A DNA stretch of 64,000 nucleotides, taken from an uncultured Aquimarina sp. Its GTDB lineage: Bacteria > Bacteroidota > Bacteroidia > Flavobacteriales > Flavobacteriaceae. Of the stretch, positions 1 through 9,000 are shown one piece after another. Location: the NCBI RefSeq assembly GCF_947500065.1, contig NZ_CANMQT010000007.1, positions 124,001 through 188,000 of the forward strand, in the 5' to 3' direction. Positions within the stretch are counted from its first letter, which is position 1, and every line of letters begins with the position of its first letter. Made by a program: the position numbers and the translations under genes. A model generated the notes under the pieces. That model did not search any database. It had not been told where the DNA came from and saw only the letters and a list, made by a program, of their open reading frames with translations.

Positions 1-2
1 TT

Positions 3-89
3 TGGGATGTGACTCCAGCAACATTAGAAACATTATCAGAAACAATTGCATCTAAATTTGATTTTACAGTAGCTCAAGCTGGAAGCTAA
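3..89 (+). CDS. 3' end of an unidentified gene (possibly DUF4856-type lipoprotein)
   Basis: Only the last 28 codons are inside the window, in the frame starting at base 3 and ending at TAA 87-89. The visible tail reads WDVTPATLETLSETIASKFD and then ends FTVAQAGS. In flavobacteria the gene just upstream of an imelysin/HTTM/TonB-receptor set often encodes a DUF4856 lipoprotein, and this tail would suit such a protein, but that is inference from context and weak recall. A terminator-like hairpin follows 24 bases later, so read-through into the imelysin gene may be partial. Confidence 0.45.
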   Translation, partial: WDVTPATLETLSETIASKFDFTVAQAGS

Positions 90-113
90 AAAATAAACAA
101 AGTATAAAATGAT

Positions 114-156
114 AAAAAAAGAGGTAGGAAGTTATATCATTTCGACCTCTTTTTTT
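114..156 (+). terminator. Rho-independent terminator-like hairpin
   Basis: A perfect 12-bp inverted repeat (AAAAAAAGAGGT at 114-125, ACCTCTTTTTTT at 145-156) encloses a 19-base loop and ends in a run of seven T. It lies 24 bases after the stop of the upstream partial gene and just before the imelysin gene. Confidence 0.75.
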
Positions 157-163
157 ACATTTG
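156..163 (+). promoter_or_regulatory. Candidate Bacteroidetes -7 element for the imelysin operon
   Basis: TACATTTG matches the Bacteroidetes -7 consensus TAnnTTTG and lies 31 bases before the imelysin ATG. I do not see a clear TTTG-type -33 element at the right distance; that position would fall inside the preceding terminator hairpin. Confidence 0.35.
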
Positions 164-194
164 CAAAAATTTATTAAGAATAAATAAAAATAAG

Positions 195-1298
195 ATGGTG
201 AAGTTTCGATTTTTAATAGTGGTTGTTTTGGTTCTTATTGTAGCTGCATGTTCATCTAGTGATGATGGCGCTGGAACAACGGATGATTTTAATAGAAAAG
301 CTATGTTAGAAAATATAGCAGATAATATTATTATTCCGGCATATCAAAATTTTTCTACAGATATGGCTGCATTAAAAATAGCAACTTCGGATTTTGTAAC
401 TACTACGGATGAGGCTAATCTGGTTTCTTTAAGACAAGCTTGGTCAACGGCTTATATCTCTTGGCAATCTGTTAGTATGTTTGAGATAGGTAAAGCAGAG
501 GATTTATTATACAGAGATTTTTTAAATGTATATCCGGTTGATATCACTAATATAGAAACTAATATTTCTTCAGGTACTTATGATTTAACTTCTGTATCGC
601 TGCAAGATGAACAAGGATTTGGAGCATTAGATTATTTACTTAACGGTTTGTCTGATACGGATGCTACGATTCTTGGTTTTTATACAGATGCCACTAGTGG
701 AAGTACTTATGAAAATTACCTTACAGATGTTGTAGATAGAATGGATGGATTAACAACTCAGGTTCTAAATGATTGGACAGGAACCTATAGAGATACTTTT
801 GTAAATAATAGTGGTTCTTCTGCAACAAGCTCAGTGGATAAGTTAGTAAACGATTTTATATTTCATTACGAGAAACATTTACGTGCTGGTAAAATTGGTA
901 TTCCCGCTGGTGTGTTTTCTGGAACTCCTCTAGAGGATAGAGTGGAAGCATTGTATAAAGGGGATTTGTCAAAAACACTCTTTAATGCTAATCTTAATGC
1001 ATTACAAGATTTTTTTAATGGTAAACATTTTAATAGTAGCTTCAATGGCGAAAGCTTAAAGACATATCTTGATAATAGAGATAAAAAAGAGCTGGCAGTA
1101 ATGATTAATGATCAGTTTAATTTATCTAGAACTACAGCTTTGGGATTGAATAATGATTTTTCAGAACAGGTTCGTACGAACAACGATTTAATGCTTGAAA
1201 CATATAACGAACTTCAAAAAAATGTAGTTTTCCTTAAAGTAGATATGCTTTCGGCAATATCAGTTATTGTTGATTTTATTGATGCAGATGGAGATTAA
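195..1298 (+). CDS. Imelysin-family (peptidase M75-like) lipoprotein
   Basis: The product has 367 residues with a lipoprotein signal peptide: a hydrophobic stretch at 4-16 and a lipobox ending in Cys19, followed by a Ser/Asp linker. The mature part looks like an imelysin/M75 domain, with an N-terminal helix containing RQAW (80-83), the GFGALDYLL segment (141-149) that corresponds to the family's GxxAxxYLL signature, and a second helical repeat with HYEKHLRAGKIGIPAGVFSG near 225-245. Imelysin-like lipoproteins, as in EfeO/EfeM and algal or bacterial iron-uptake proteins, are linked to iron acquisition; proteolysis is doubtful for most members. It is the first complete gene of an operon with the gamma-carboxylase-like and TonB-receptor genes (16-base gap to the next). 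A periplasm-facing, membrane-anchored metal-binding role is inferred. Confidence 0.88.
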   Translation: MVKFRFLIVVVLVLIVAACSSSDDGAGTTDDFNRKAMLENIADNIIIPAYQNFSTDMAALKIATSDFVTTTDEANLVSLRQAWSTAYISWQSVSMFEIGKAEDLLYRDFLNVYPVDITNIETNISSGTYDLTSVSLQDEQGFGALDYLLNGLSDTDATILGFYTDATSGSTYENYLTDVVDRMDGLTTQVLNDWTGTYRDTFVNNSGSSATSSVDKLVNDFIFHYEKHLRAGKIGIPAGVFSGTPLEDRVEALYKGDLSKTLFNANLNALQDFFNGKHFNSSFNGESLKTYLDNRDKKELAVMINDQFNLSRTTALGLNNDFSEQVRTNNDLMLETYNELQKNVVFLKVDMLSAISVIVDFIDADGD

Positions 1299-1314
1299 TT
1301 TGTTTTAGCATCAT

Positions 1315-2676
1315 ATGAATTATCGTTTAAACGAATATCTTAAAAAAAATACTGAGGCTGCACCACTTGCAGTCTTTCGTATTTTTTTTGGATTAATGAT
1401 GTTGATCAGTATTATTCGTTTTTGGAGTTATGGATGGATAGATAAATTATATGTTAAGCCTTCTTTTTTCTTCTCTTATTATGGTTTAGAATTTATTAAA
1501 CCATTAGGAAATTATACATATTTTATTTTTGCTTTATGTGGTATTTCGACCATATTCATTACGATAGGATATAAGTATAGAATAGCGATTGTAACATTTT
1601 TTCTAAGTTTTACTTATATAGAATTGATGGATAAGACTACCTATCTTAATCATTACTATTTTATTAGTGTCCTTAGTTTTTTACTTATTTTTTTACCGGC
1701 AAATGCCTACTATTCATTAGATGCTAAATTAAAAGGAACTTCTTTTCAGAAGATTCCAGCTTGGTCGATTGATGCGGTCAAATTATTATTAGGGATCGTT
1801 TATTTCTATGCAGGTTTGGCAAAACTCAACTCTGATTGGTTACAAAAAGCAATGCCTCTTAAAATTTGGCTACCTTCTAAATATGATACGCCCATAATAG
1901 GAGACATAATGCAGCAGGAATGGGTACATTATGTGTTTAGTTATACAGGAGTGATATACGATCTAGCGATTCCATTTTTATTGATATATAGAAAGACAAG
2001 AATTTTTGCCTTTGTGATGGTGGTAATTTTTCATGTTTTAACTAGAGTGCTTTTTCCAATAGGCATGTTTCCTTACATCATGATTGTCAGTGCAATGATA
2101 TTTTTTGACAGCAGTATTCATCATAGGATATTACAGTTTTTCTCTAAAATATTTAGAATAGCAAAAGCAAATTTTGATACAGGAAAAACTTTAAATTTTC
2201 TCCCAAGTAAGACCAAAATTATTGCACCAGTATTGGTGTTGTTTTTTGTGATCCAGTTGCTTTTACCGTTTAGATATGTGTTATATCCTGGAGAATTATT
2301 TTGGACAGAAGAAGGATATCGATTTTCTTGGAGAGTGATGTTAATGGAAAAAGCAGGGTATGCTAATTTTAAGATCGTAGATAAAGAAACTGGGAAAAGA
2401 TTTTACGTAGATAATGACGATTTCTTAAGTCCGTTTCAGCAAAAACAGATGGCAACACAGCCTGATTTTATATTAGAATACGCACATTATCTTCAAGCAC
2501 ATTTCGAAAAACAGGGGCATCAAAATGTACAAGTGTTTGTAGAAAGTCATGTAGCGCTTAACGGTAGATTAAGTACTCAGTATATTGATCCTAATGTGGA
2601 TCTGGGAAAACAAAAAGAATCATTTAAACATAAAACGTGGATTATTCCATTTAAGGATGAGATTAAGGGATTGTAA
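1315..2676 (+). CDS. HTTM-domain membrane protein, vitamin K-dependent gamma-carboxylase homologue
   Basis: The product has 453 residues with several membrane segments in the first 330, then a soluble C-terminal domain. It resembles animal gamma-glutamyl carboxylase over most of its length: TTYLNHYYF (108-116) matches the segment holding the human His160, YFYAGLAKLNSDW (163-175) matches the segment holding catalytic Lys218 (here Lys170), and FHVLTRVLFPIGMF matches a later human segment. The C-terminal part (FSWRVM, then YIDPNVDL) also follows the human order. Bacteria of this group make menaquinone, a possible cofactor. Its substrate is unknown. The gene lies between the imelysin and TonB-receptor genes and overlaps the latter by 20 bases. 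Carboxylase activity is inferred from homology only; epoxidase-type chemistry or loss of activity are alternatives. Confidence 0.85.
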   Translation: MNYRLNEYLKKNTEAAPLAVFRIFFGLMMLISIIRFWSYGWIDKLYVKPSFFFSYYGLEFIKPLGNYTYFIFALCGISTIFITIGYKYRIAIVTFFLSFTYIELMDKTTYLNHYYFISVLSFLLIFLPANAYYSLDAKLKGTSFQKIPAWSIDAVKLLLGIVYFYAGLAKLNSDWLQKAMPLKIWLPSKYDTPIIGDIMQQEWVHYVFSYTGVIYDLAIPFLLIYRKTRIFAFVMVVIFHVLTRVLFPIGMFPYIMIVSAMIFFDSSIHHRILQFFSKIFRIAKANFDTGKTLNFLPSKTKIIAPVLVLFFVIQLLLPFRYVLYPGELFWTEEGYRFSWRVMLMEKAGYANFKIVDKETGKRFYVDNDDFLSPFQQKQMATQPDFILEYAHYLQAHFEKQGHQNVQVFVESHVALNGRLSTQYIDPNVDLGKQKESFKHKTWIIPFKDEIKGL

Positions 2677-5128
2677 AGTAGTTATCTTTTTTTTATTAGT
2701 AACTGCAATCGTTTCGGCGCAGTATAATGTTATAGGTATTGTAAAAAACCAAAATAATCAACCGGTTTCTGGAGCAGAAGTGTATAATAGGAGTACGGGA
2801 CAACAAGTAATTACTGGAAGTGATGGTAGTTTTGAGCTTACTGATGTTGAGGAGGGGAAGTGTTTAATTGCTGTATTTAGTTTTGATTATGAGATTTTAG
2901 AACAGCAAGTAGCAATTAGTAAGAATACCGAAATTAATTTGACTTTGAATCCTTTGGGAGAGGAACTTTCTGAAGTAGTTATAACTCAACGAAGAGAAAA
3001 AGTTTTTGGACTTAAACAATTAAAGGAAGTTGAAGGAACAGCTATTTATGCAGGAAAGAAAAGTGAGGTGGTATTGCTAAGTAATGTGCAAGGTAATCTA
3101 GCTTCTAATAATGCGCGACAAATTTATGCGCAAGTAGCGGGTTTAAATATTTATGAAAATAGTACCGGCGGATTGCAGCTTAATATTGGAGGGAGAGGAT
3201 TGGATCCGAATCGTACAGCAAATTTCAATACTCGTCAGAATGGTTATGATATTAGTGCAGATGTACTAGGATATCCTGAGAGTTATTATACCCCACCTGC
3301 AGAAGCTATTGAAGAAATACAAGTAGTGCGTGGAGCCGCTTCTTTGCAATATGGAACACAATTCGGCGGGTTGTTAAACTTTAAAATGAAGAGGCCAAAT
3401 CCAAATAAAAAAATTGAATTGGTTTCTCGTCAAACATTAGGTTCCTATAATCTTTTTACGAGCTTCAATAGTTTAGGAGGCACTATTGGTAAGGTAAGTT
3501 ATTATACCTATTTCAATTATAAAAAGGGGGATGGGTTTAGAGCAAATTCTAAGTTTGATTCTAAGAATGCCTATTTTCATTTAGGATATCAGTTGTCTGA
3601 TAGAACAAAGCTGATCGGAGAATTTACATATTTAGATTATTTGGCAAAACAACCAGGAGGTTTAACAGATACACAATTTAATATAGATCCTACATTTAGT
3701 AATAGAACTAGAAATTGGTTTGATGTAAACTGGAAATTATTTTCCTTGAAACTTGAACATGAATTTTCTGACAAGACAGATTTTAGTTTTAATTTGTTTG
3801 GATTAGATGCTTCGAGATCAGCTGTTGGTTTTAGAGGGATTCCAGGTAGTCTAAATACTAATCCTATTACAGATGTAGATGAAGTTGATGGATCTGGTAA
3901 TTTTGTAAACTCAAGGGATCTTATTGTTGATAATTTTAGAAATTGGGGTGCAGAAGCAAGATTACTTACTAGATATCAATTATGGGACGAAGAGTCTGTG
4001 TTTCTTATTGGTTCAAAGTATTATAAGGCTTCTAATGATTCAAGACAAGGGTCAGGAGGCATAGGATCAGGACCAGATTTTAATTTTCAAGATGAAGCTT
4101 TTCCCGATTATCCAAATCAATCTTCTTTTGATTTTCCTAATGTTAACCTAGCTGTTTTTGGAGAGAACATATTTAAATTATCTGATAAGTTTTCGGTTAC
4201 TCCTGGATTTCGATTCGAGTACATTAAAACAGAAAGCGAAGGAATTTTTAATGATGTAGTTTTTGATAATGCAGGGAATCCTATTGCTAATAATTTGGAA
4301 ACTGATAATAGAGAATTAGATCGATCTTTTTTCCTATTTGGAATAGGGTCGAGTTATAAAATTAGTAACTCTTTAGAAGCGTATGCGAATGTTTCGCAGA
4401 ATTATAGATCTATAACTTTTAGTGATATTAGAGTAGTAAGTCCAACATTTAGGGTTGATCCTGAAATAAGTGATGAAGAAGGATTTACTGCTGATATCGG
4501 AATACGAGGTAGGTTAAACAATATGTTGTCTTATGATATTAGTGTTTTTGGATTGGCATATGATGAACGGATAGGAATTGTGTTTAATAATAGAGCAGAG
4601 CGGGTAAGAGGGAATATTGGAGATGCTTTTATATATGGTGTTGAAAGTTTTATAGATTGGAATATCTGGAATACTTTTGCTGAAGATAACAATGATTACA
4701 GATTAAATGTATTTGCAAATACTTCTTTTACAGCTTCAGAGTATACTTCGTCAGATATTTCGGGTGTAGAGGGTAATAAGGTAGAATTTATACCAGAGAT
4801 TAATCTAAAAGCGGGATTGAAATTTGGTTATAAGAACTTCTTAGCAAATATCCAGTATACATATCTTTCTGAACAATTTACAGATGTTTCAAATGCCTCC
4901 GTTGCTTTAGATGGAGATAGTAGAAATGGTATTATAGGTGAAATACCTTCATATTCAGTATTAGATCTCTCTCTCTCTTATACTTACAAAAAGTTTAAGT
5001 TAGAAACTGGAATAAATAATCTTTTAGATGAGAGTTATTTTACCCAAAGAGCAACAGGGTATCCTGGACCAGGGATCATTCCTTCTGATCCATTGACTTG
5101 GTATACAACATTACAATTTAAGTGGTGA
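2657..5128 (+). CDS. TonB-dependent receptor (FecA-like) of the imelysin operon
   Basis: An outer-membrane beta-barrel receptor that would import a siderophore or other chelate using TonB energy. I place the start at ATG 2657, where MRLRDCK leads into a hydrophobic signal sequence ending VSAQ; the open frame extends further upstream, but those codons lie inside the preceding gene and would spoil the signal peptide. Residues about 24-105 form a carboxypeptidase-regulatory-like (transthyretin-type) domain, followed by a plug (GGRGLDPNRT, then VVRGAASLQYG) and a barrel ending in the aromatic residues of QFKW. There is no STN domain, so sigma/anti-sigma signalling is not expected. The start lies inside the upstream gene, suggesting translational coupling. 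The substrate cannot be read from sequence; iron is suggested by the imelysin neighbour. Confidence 0.88.
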   Translation: MRLRDCKVVIFFLLVTAIVSAQYNVIGIVKNQNNQPVSGAEVYNRSTGQQVITGSDGSFELTDVEEGKCLIAVFSFDYEILEQQVAISKNTEINLTLNPLGEELSEVVITQRREKVFGLKQLKEVEGTAIYAGKKSEVVLLSNVQGNLASNNARQIYAQVAGLNIYENSTGGLQLNIGGRGLDPNRTANFNTRQNGYDISADVLGYPESYYTPPAEAIEEIQVVRGAASLQYGTQFGGLLNFKMKRPNPNKKIELVSRQTLGSYNLFTSFNSLGGTIGKVSYYTYFNYKKGDGFRANSKFDSKNAYFHLGYQLSDRTKLIGEFTYLDYLAKQPGGLTDTQFNIDPTFSNRTRNWFDVNWKLFSLKLEHEFSDKTDFSFNLFGLDASRSAVGFRGIPGSLNTNPITDVDEVDGSGNFVNSRDLIVDNFRNWGAEARLLTRYQLWDEESVFLIGSKYYKASNDSRQGSGGIGSGPDFNFQDEAFPDYPNQSSFDFPNVNLAVFGENIFKLSDKFSVTPGFRFEYIKTESEGIFNDVVFDNAGNPIANNLETDNRELDRSFFLFGIGSSYKISNSLEAYANVSQNYRSITFSDIRVVSPTFRVDPEISDEEGFTADIGIRGRLNNMLSYDISVFGLAYDERIGIVFNNRAERVRGNIGDAFIYGVESFIDWNIWNTFAEDNNDYRLNVFANTSFTASEYTSSDISGVEGNKVEFIPEINLKAGLKFGYKNFLANIQYTYLSEQFTDVSNASVALDGDSRNGIIGEIPSYSVLDLSLSYTYKKFKLETGINNLLDESYFTQRATGYPGPGIIPSDPLTWYTTLQFKW

Positions 5129-5200
5129 TTTAATAAGATTTAACTTTTGTTTACTTGTATAATTAACTTTTGTTCAATCTGTAGTTTTAGTTTAAATCTA

Positions 5201-5208
5201 TAGATTTG
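5201..5208 (+). promoter_or_regulatory. Candidate -7 element upstream of the PAS gene
   Basis: TAGATTTG fits the Bacteroidetes -7 consensus TAnnTTTG, 15 bases before the preferred ATG at 5224. The nearest TTTG upstream (5169-5172) is 28 bases away, longer than the usual spacing, so support is weak. Confidence 0.3.
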
Positions 5209-5223
5209 TTAAAAACACACATT

Positions 5224-5736
5224 ATGAAAGAGTTTGAAGGGTATGATACTATGATGGCAGAATATTATAATGCTACACCAGCACTTGTTTTACCATTATC
5301 GTCCTGGGAATTTTATGGAGAACATAATTGGCTTTTGAATAATTTTAAAAATGATCTTGATTCATTAAGTAAAATTACTAAAAAGTGGGATTTTGAAGAT
5401 GTTTACCATAATGAATTAGTTCATAAGAAATCAGTCATTGTTATAACTAATACCGATCTTAAAATAGTATTTGCTACTCGTAATATAGAAAAAATGAGCG
5501 GTTATTCTCCTGATGAAGTAATCGGTAACTCTCCTAAAATGTTTCAAGGAAAAGAAACGGATCAAAGTACTTCCCAAACTATCAGAGAAGCAGTGAATAG
5601 GCAAGAACCATTTGAGGTTTCTATTGTTAATTATAAAAAGGATAACTCTACTTATTTGTGCCATATTAAAGGTTTTCCAGTTCTTAATAAAAGAGGGAAG
5701 CTTATTAATTATATAGCATTCGAGCAAGCTGCTTAG
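5224..5736 (+). CDS. Small PAS-domain protein
   Basis: A soluble protein of 170 residues. I start it at ATG 5224 (MKEFEGYDTM); a TTG 18 bases upstream is possible but lies in the likely promoter. Residues about 1-65 form an unrecognised N-terminal region with an LPLSSWEFYGEHN motif. Residues about 70-170 are a single PAS domain: VIVITNTDLKIVFATRN, then MSGYSPDEVIGNSPKMFQG, then a YKKDNSTYLC strand. The core resembles LOV-type PAS domains, but the cysteine of the LOV motif (NCRFLQ) is replaced (NSPKMFQ), so flavin photochemistry is not expected. There is no output domain, so it would act by binding a ligand or partner. The gene is monocistronic, between a TonB receptor and a convergent tricorn gene. 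Confidence 0.8.
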   Translation: MKEFEGYDTMMAEYYNATPALVLPLSSWEFYGEHNWLLNNFKNDLDSLSKITKKWDFEDVYHNELVHKKSVIVITNTDLKIVFATRNIEKMSGYSPDEVIGNSPKMFQGKETDQSTSQTIREAVNRQEPFEVSIVNYKKDNSTYLCHIKGFPVLNKRGKLINYIAFEQAA

Positions 5737-6071
5737 TATACTTGTCGAGGCCTAACTTTTCTAACTCATTTCGAAATAAGTGCTTTTTATCAGTTGTGTT
5801 ACTCTGACTTTTGTAAATAAAATAGTTGTTATTTGATACTGTTATATCGTTTGGTTATTTATTCAGTTAATAATTCTGGGTTAGTAATTTATCTGTTATA
5901 AGCATTTTTATTTCATAAAGAAAATGTTGAGAATGGAATTTTAAATATTTAAAAAAAACTATTCCCAACATATTTTTTTTATACGTTTCTTTTCAGGATA
6001 TGTAACGTTTTGTTTTGTAGTCTGCTACTATGGTTCATTTTAGTATGACCTAATACATAGCTAGATTATAT
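5737..6071. other. Intergenic region between convergent genes
   Basis: This 335-base AT-rich stretch separates the PAS gene (plus strand) from the tricorn gene (minus strand). It contains one terminator-like hairpin (5924-5980) and no open frame that resembles a gene. I see nothing else in it. Confidence 0.6.
5924..5980 (+). terminator. Terminator-like imperfect hairpin
   Basis: An imperfect 13-bp stem (5924-5936 with 5959-5971: one A-C mismatch, one G-T pair) is followed by eight T (5973-5980). It reads as a plus-strand terminator for the PAS gene, although it lies 188 bases beyond that stop codon. Confidence 0.45.
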
Positions 6072-9000
6072 TTAATTACGAGCTCTTTTAGGATATTGAG
6101 GTCTTTTACGCTCTTTTGGTGGATTTTTTTTCAGTTCTTTTAAGGCTATTTCTATAGCTTTTTCTAATTGAGGATCCTTTCCTTTAATTACTTCAGATGG
6201 TAATTGCTCTACCTCTATATCTGGTGCAACACCAACATTTTCTACAATGAAACCATCTTCTGTCCAAATTGCTACATTTGGTGCTGTAACACTAGCGCCA
6301 TCAATAAATTCTGGAAATCCTAAAACTCCAACTAAACCGCCCCAGGTTCGTTTACCTACCATTTGTCCTACTTTAAATTTTCTAAACATCCATGGTAGCA
6401 TATCTCCACCAGATCCAGCAGTTTCATCAATGATCATTACTTTTGGTCCCTGAATAGAAGCACTTGGTGTTTTTAGATCTTTTCCATACCTGAAATTCCA
6501 ATGAGACTGATAAGGATTTAATAATAAGTTGATGTAATAATCCGCTATTTGACCACCACCATTAAAACGCTCATCAATAATAATGGCTTTTTTATTAGCT
6601 TGAGGAAAGAAATATCTTTTAAAATATTCATGACCGGCACCAGCAGTATTAGGAACATATACATAAGCAACTTCTCCATTGGTAGCTTCATGTACTTTTT
6701 TAAGGTTTCCTTCAACCCAATCACGATTACGTAATCGATATTCACTTGATATAGGTGTCACTTTTACAATTCTAGAATCTTTGTAGGTGCCATTAGAGCT
6801 TACGGTAATTTCGGTGATTTTATCAGCAGTATTCTCGAAAACACTAAAAAGGTTCATAGTGCCTTCTAGGTTTATTCCATTTACTGCTAACAAATAATCT
6901 CCTTTATTGATTAATACTCCAGGTTCTGTTAGTGGAGATCTTAAATCAGGATTCCAATTTAGTCCACCATAGATTTTCTTAAATCGATATCTGTTGTTTG
7001 TTATTTCATAATCAGCGCCAAGAAGACCTCCAGGGATTCTTTCAGGAGTATTTAATTTTTCTCCACCTCCTTGTAATCTATGGTGTCCTACAGATAATTC
7101 ACTACACATCCATTGTATCACTCTATTAAGGTCATTTCTACAAGAAAGATGGGGTAAAAACTGTTGGTATTTCTTTTTCATTCCTTTCCAATCGGAGCCA
7201 TGCATTCCAGGATCATAAAAATAATCACGATTGATTCGCCATGCTTCTTCGAAAATGTTTTCCCATTCATCTATTGGGCTCATTTTTACTTCTATTTCGT
7301 TAACTTTTAAGGTCCCTTTTCCGTCTTTTGGCTTTTTAGCTATTTCTGTTATTGTCCATGTATTATTTTTTTGATAGAGCATTTTTTTGCCATTAGAGGA
7401 AATAGCATAATTATCCAATTCCATTACCTTAGTGTCTTTGCGTTCCTTCAGATCGTATTCGTGTAGAGAGGAAGGAATTGAACGATCTAGAGGGTTTGAT
7501 GAGATGTATAAGATTTTATTAGCTTGCCCTGAATTTAATTCACGATAGTTACCTGCTTTTATAGGGATATCAATGATTCTATTTTGTATTCCATCAATAT
7601 CAATTTGCAGTAATTTCTTGGAATCTTCATTTTTGTCTTCATCTTCTGAAGATTCACCTTTTTCTTTAACTTCTTCTTCATCGCTTTCTTTGGCAAAAGG
7701 AGAAATGATATCTTTTCTAAGTGTAGCTAGATAAATAGAGCTGCTAGATGTCATATCTTGATTAGACTGATCAAACCAGTTAACAACCGGTCCGGCATCG
7801 GTAGAAGCAAAGAAGTAAATATAATCGCCACCAGGATCAAAAATAGGATTGGTAGCATTACTTAATCCGTCACTAATAGGATGTGATTTGGATTCTTCTA
7901 TGTGATGTAAAAATACTTGTTCGTAGTTAGAATCTATGATTTTCGAATAAACAATCCATTTAGAATCCTTAGACCAATCTCCAAAAATATTTCTGAAAGC
8001 TCCTGGAACATAATATTCATCATTGGCAATTTTAGAAACCTTTTTAGAAGCGATATTTAAAATATATAAATTTCTACCATTATCCGAAAAGCTTATTTTT
8101 TTACTATCAGGAGACCAATTGGTATAAGCATAAAAACCAGTGCCAGGAATTTTAAATCTTTGAGGATCTCCTTTACCATCTTGGGATTTAATATATAACT
8201 CATATTCTCCTGAATCATCGGAGAAATAAGCAATACTTTTTCCATCAGGAGACCAAGCCGGATATTTTTCATGACTGCCAGGGCTTTGTGTTAGATTTCT
8301 AGGATCTCCTTTACTTTCTGGAACGGTTACAATTTCTCCTCGATAATCAAAAACAGCCCTTTTTCCCGAGGGAGATATATCAGCAGTGCGTATATGTTCG
8401 GAGCCGCTTATATATCTATCACGTAACTCTAAAAGATCTGTGGCTATCCCTATGGTTAGTTTGGTGCTTGTTTTTGTGCTGATATCATACGTATGGAGGT
8501 AACCAGCTTGTTCAAAAATTATTTTATCAGTCCCTAAATCTGCATTAGTAATTGGAAATTTATCAAATTGAGTAAGTTGTTCTATTGTTTTCGAGTTTAT
8601 CTGATAAGAAAATAAATTAAATTCTCCATTTCGGTCACTCAAAAAGAATATAGTGTCATTTTTCCACATGGGCTGTACATCATTACTTCCACCTTTAGGT
8701 TGTGGGATTTTTATAATAGATTTATCTGCAAAAGAAAACAGCCATATATTTGCTGTTGTACCACCTCGATAGTTTTTCCACTGATGAAAACGTTCTCTTA
8801 TTGGAGTGTAAGCCATATGCTTTCCGTCTGGTGAATAAGTAGCATGCCATGCATTCGGTATTTCTAGTTCGGTTGGGAAACCACCATTGATAGCAACTTG
8901 ATAAAGCTTTGAATATCGGTTAGTATGAATTGCTCTTTGAGAGTTGAAAAGTACAGAATTACCATCAGGAGAAAACCCTAATGTAGTGTCTCTCATTGGA

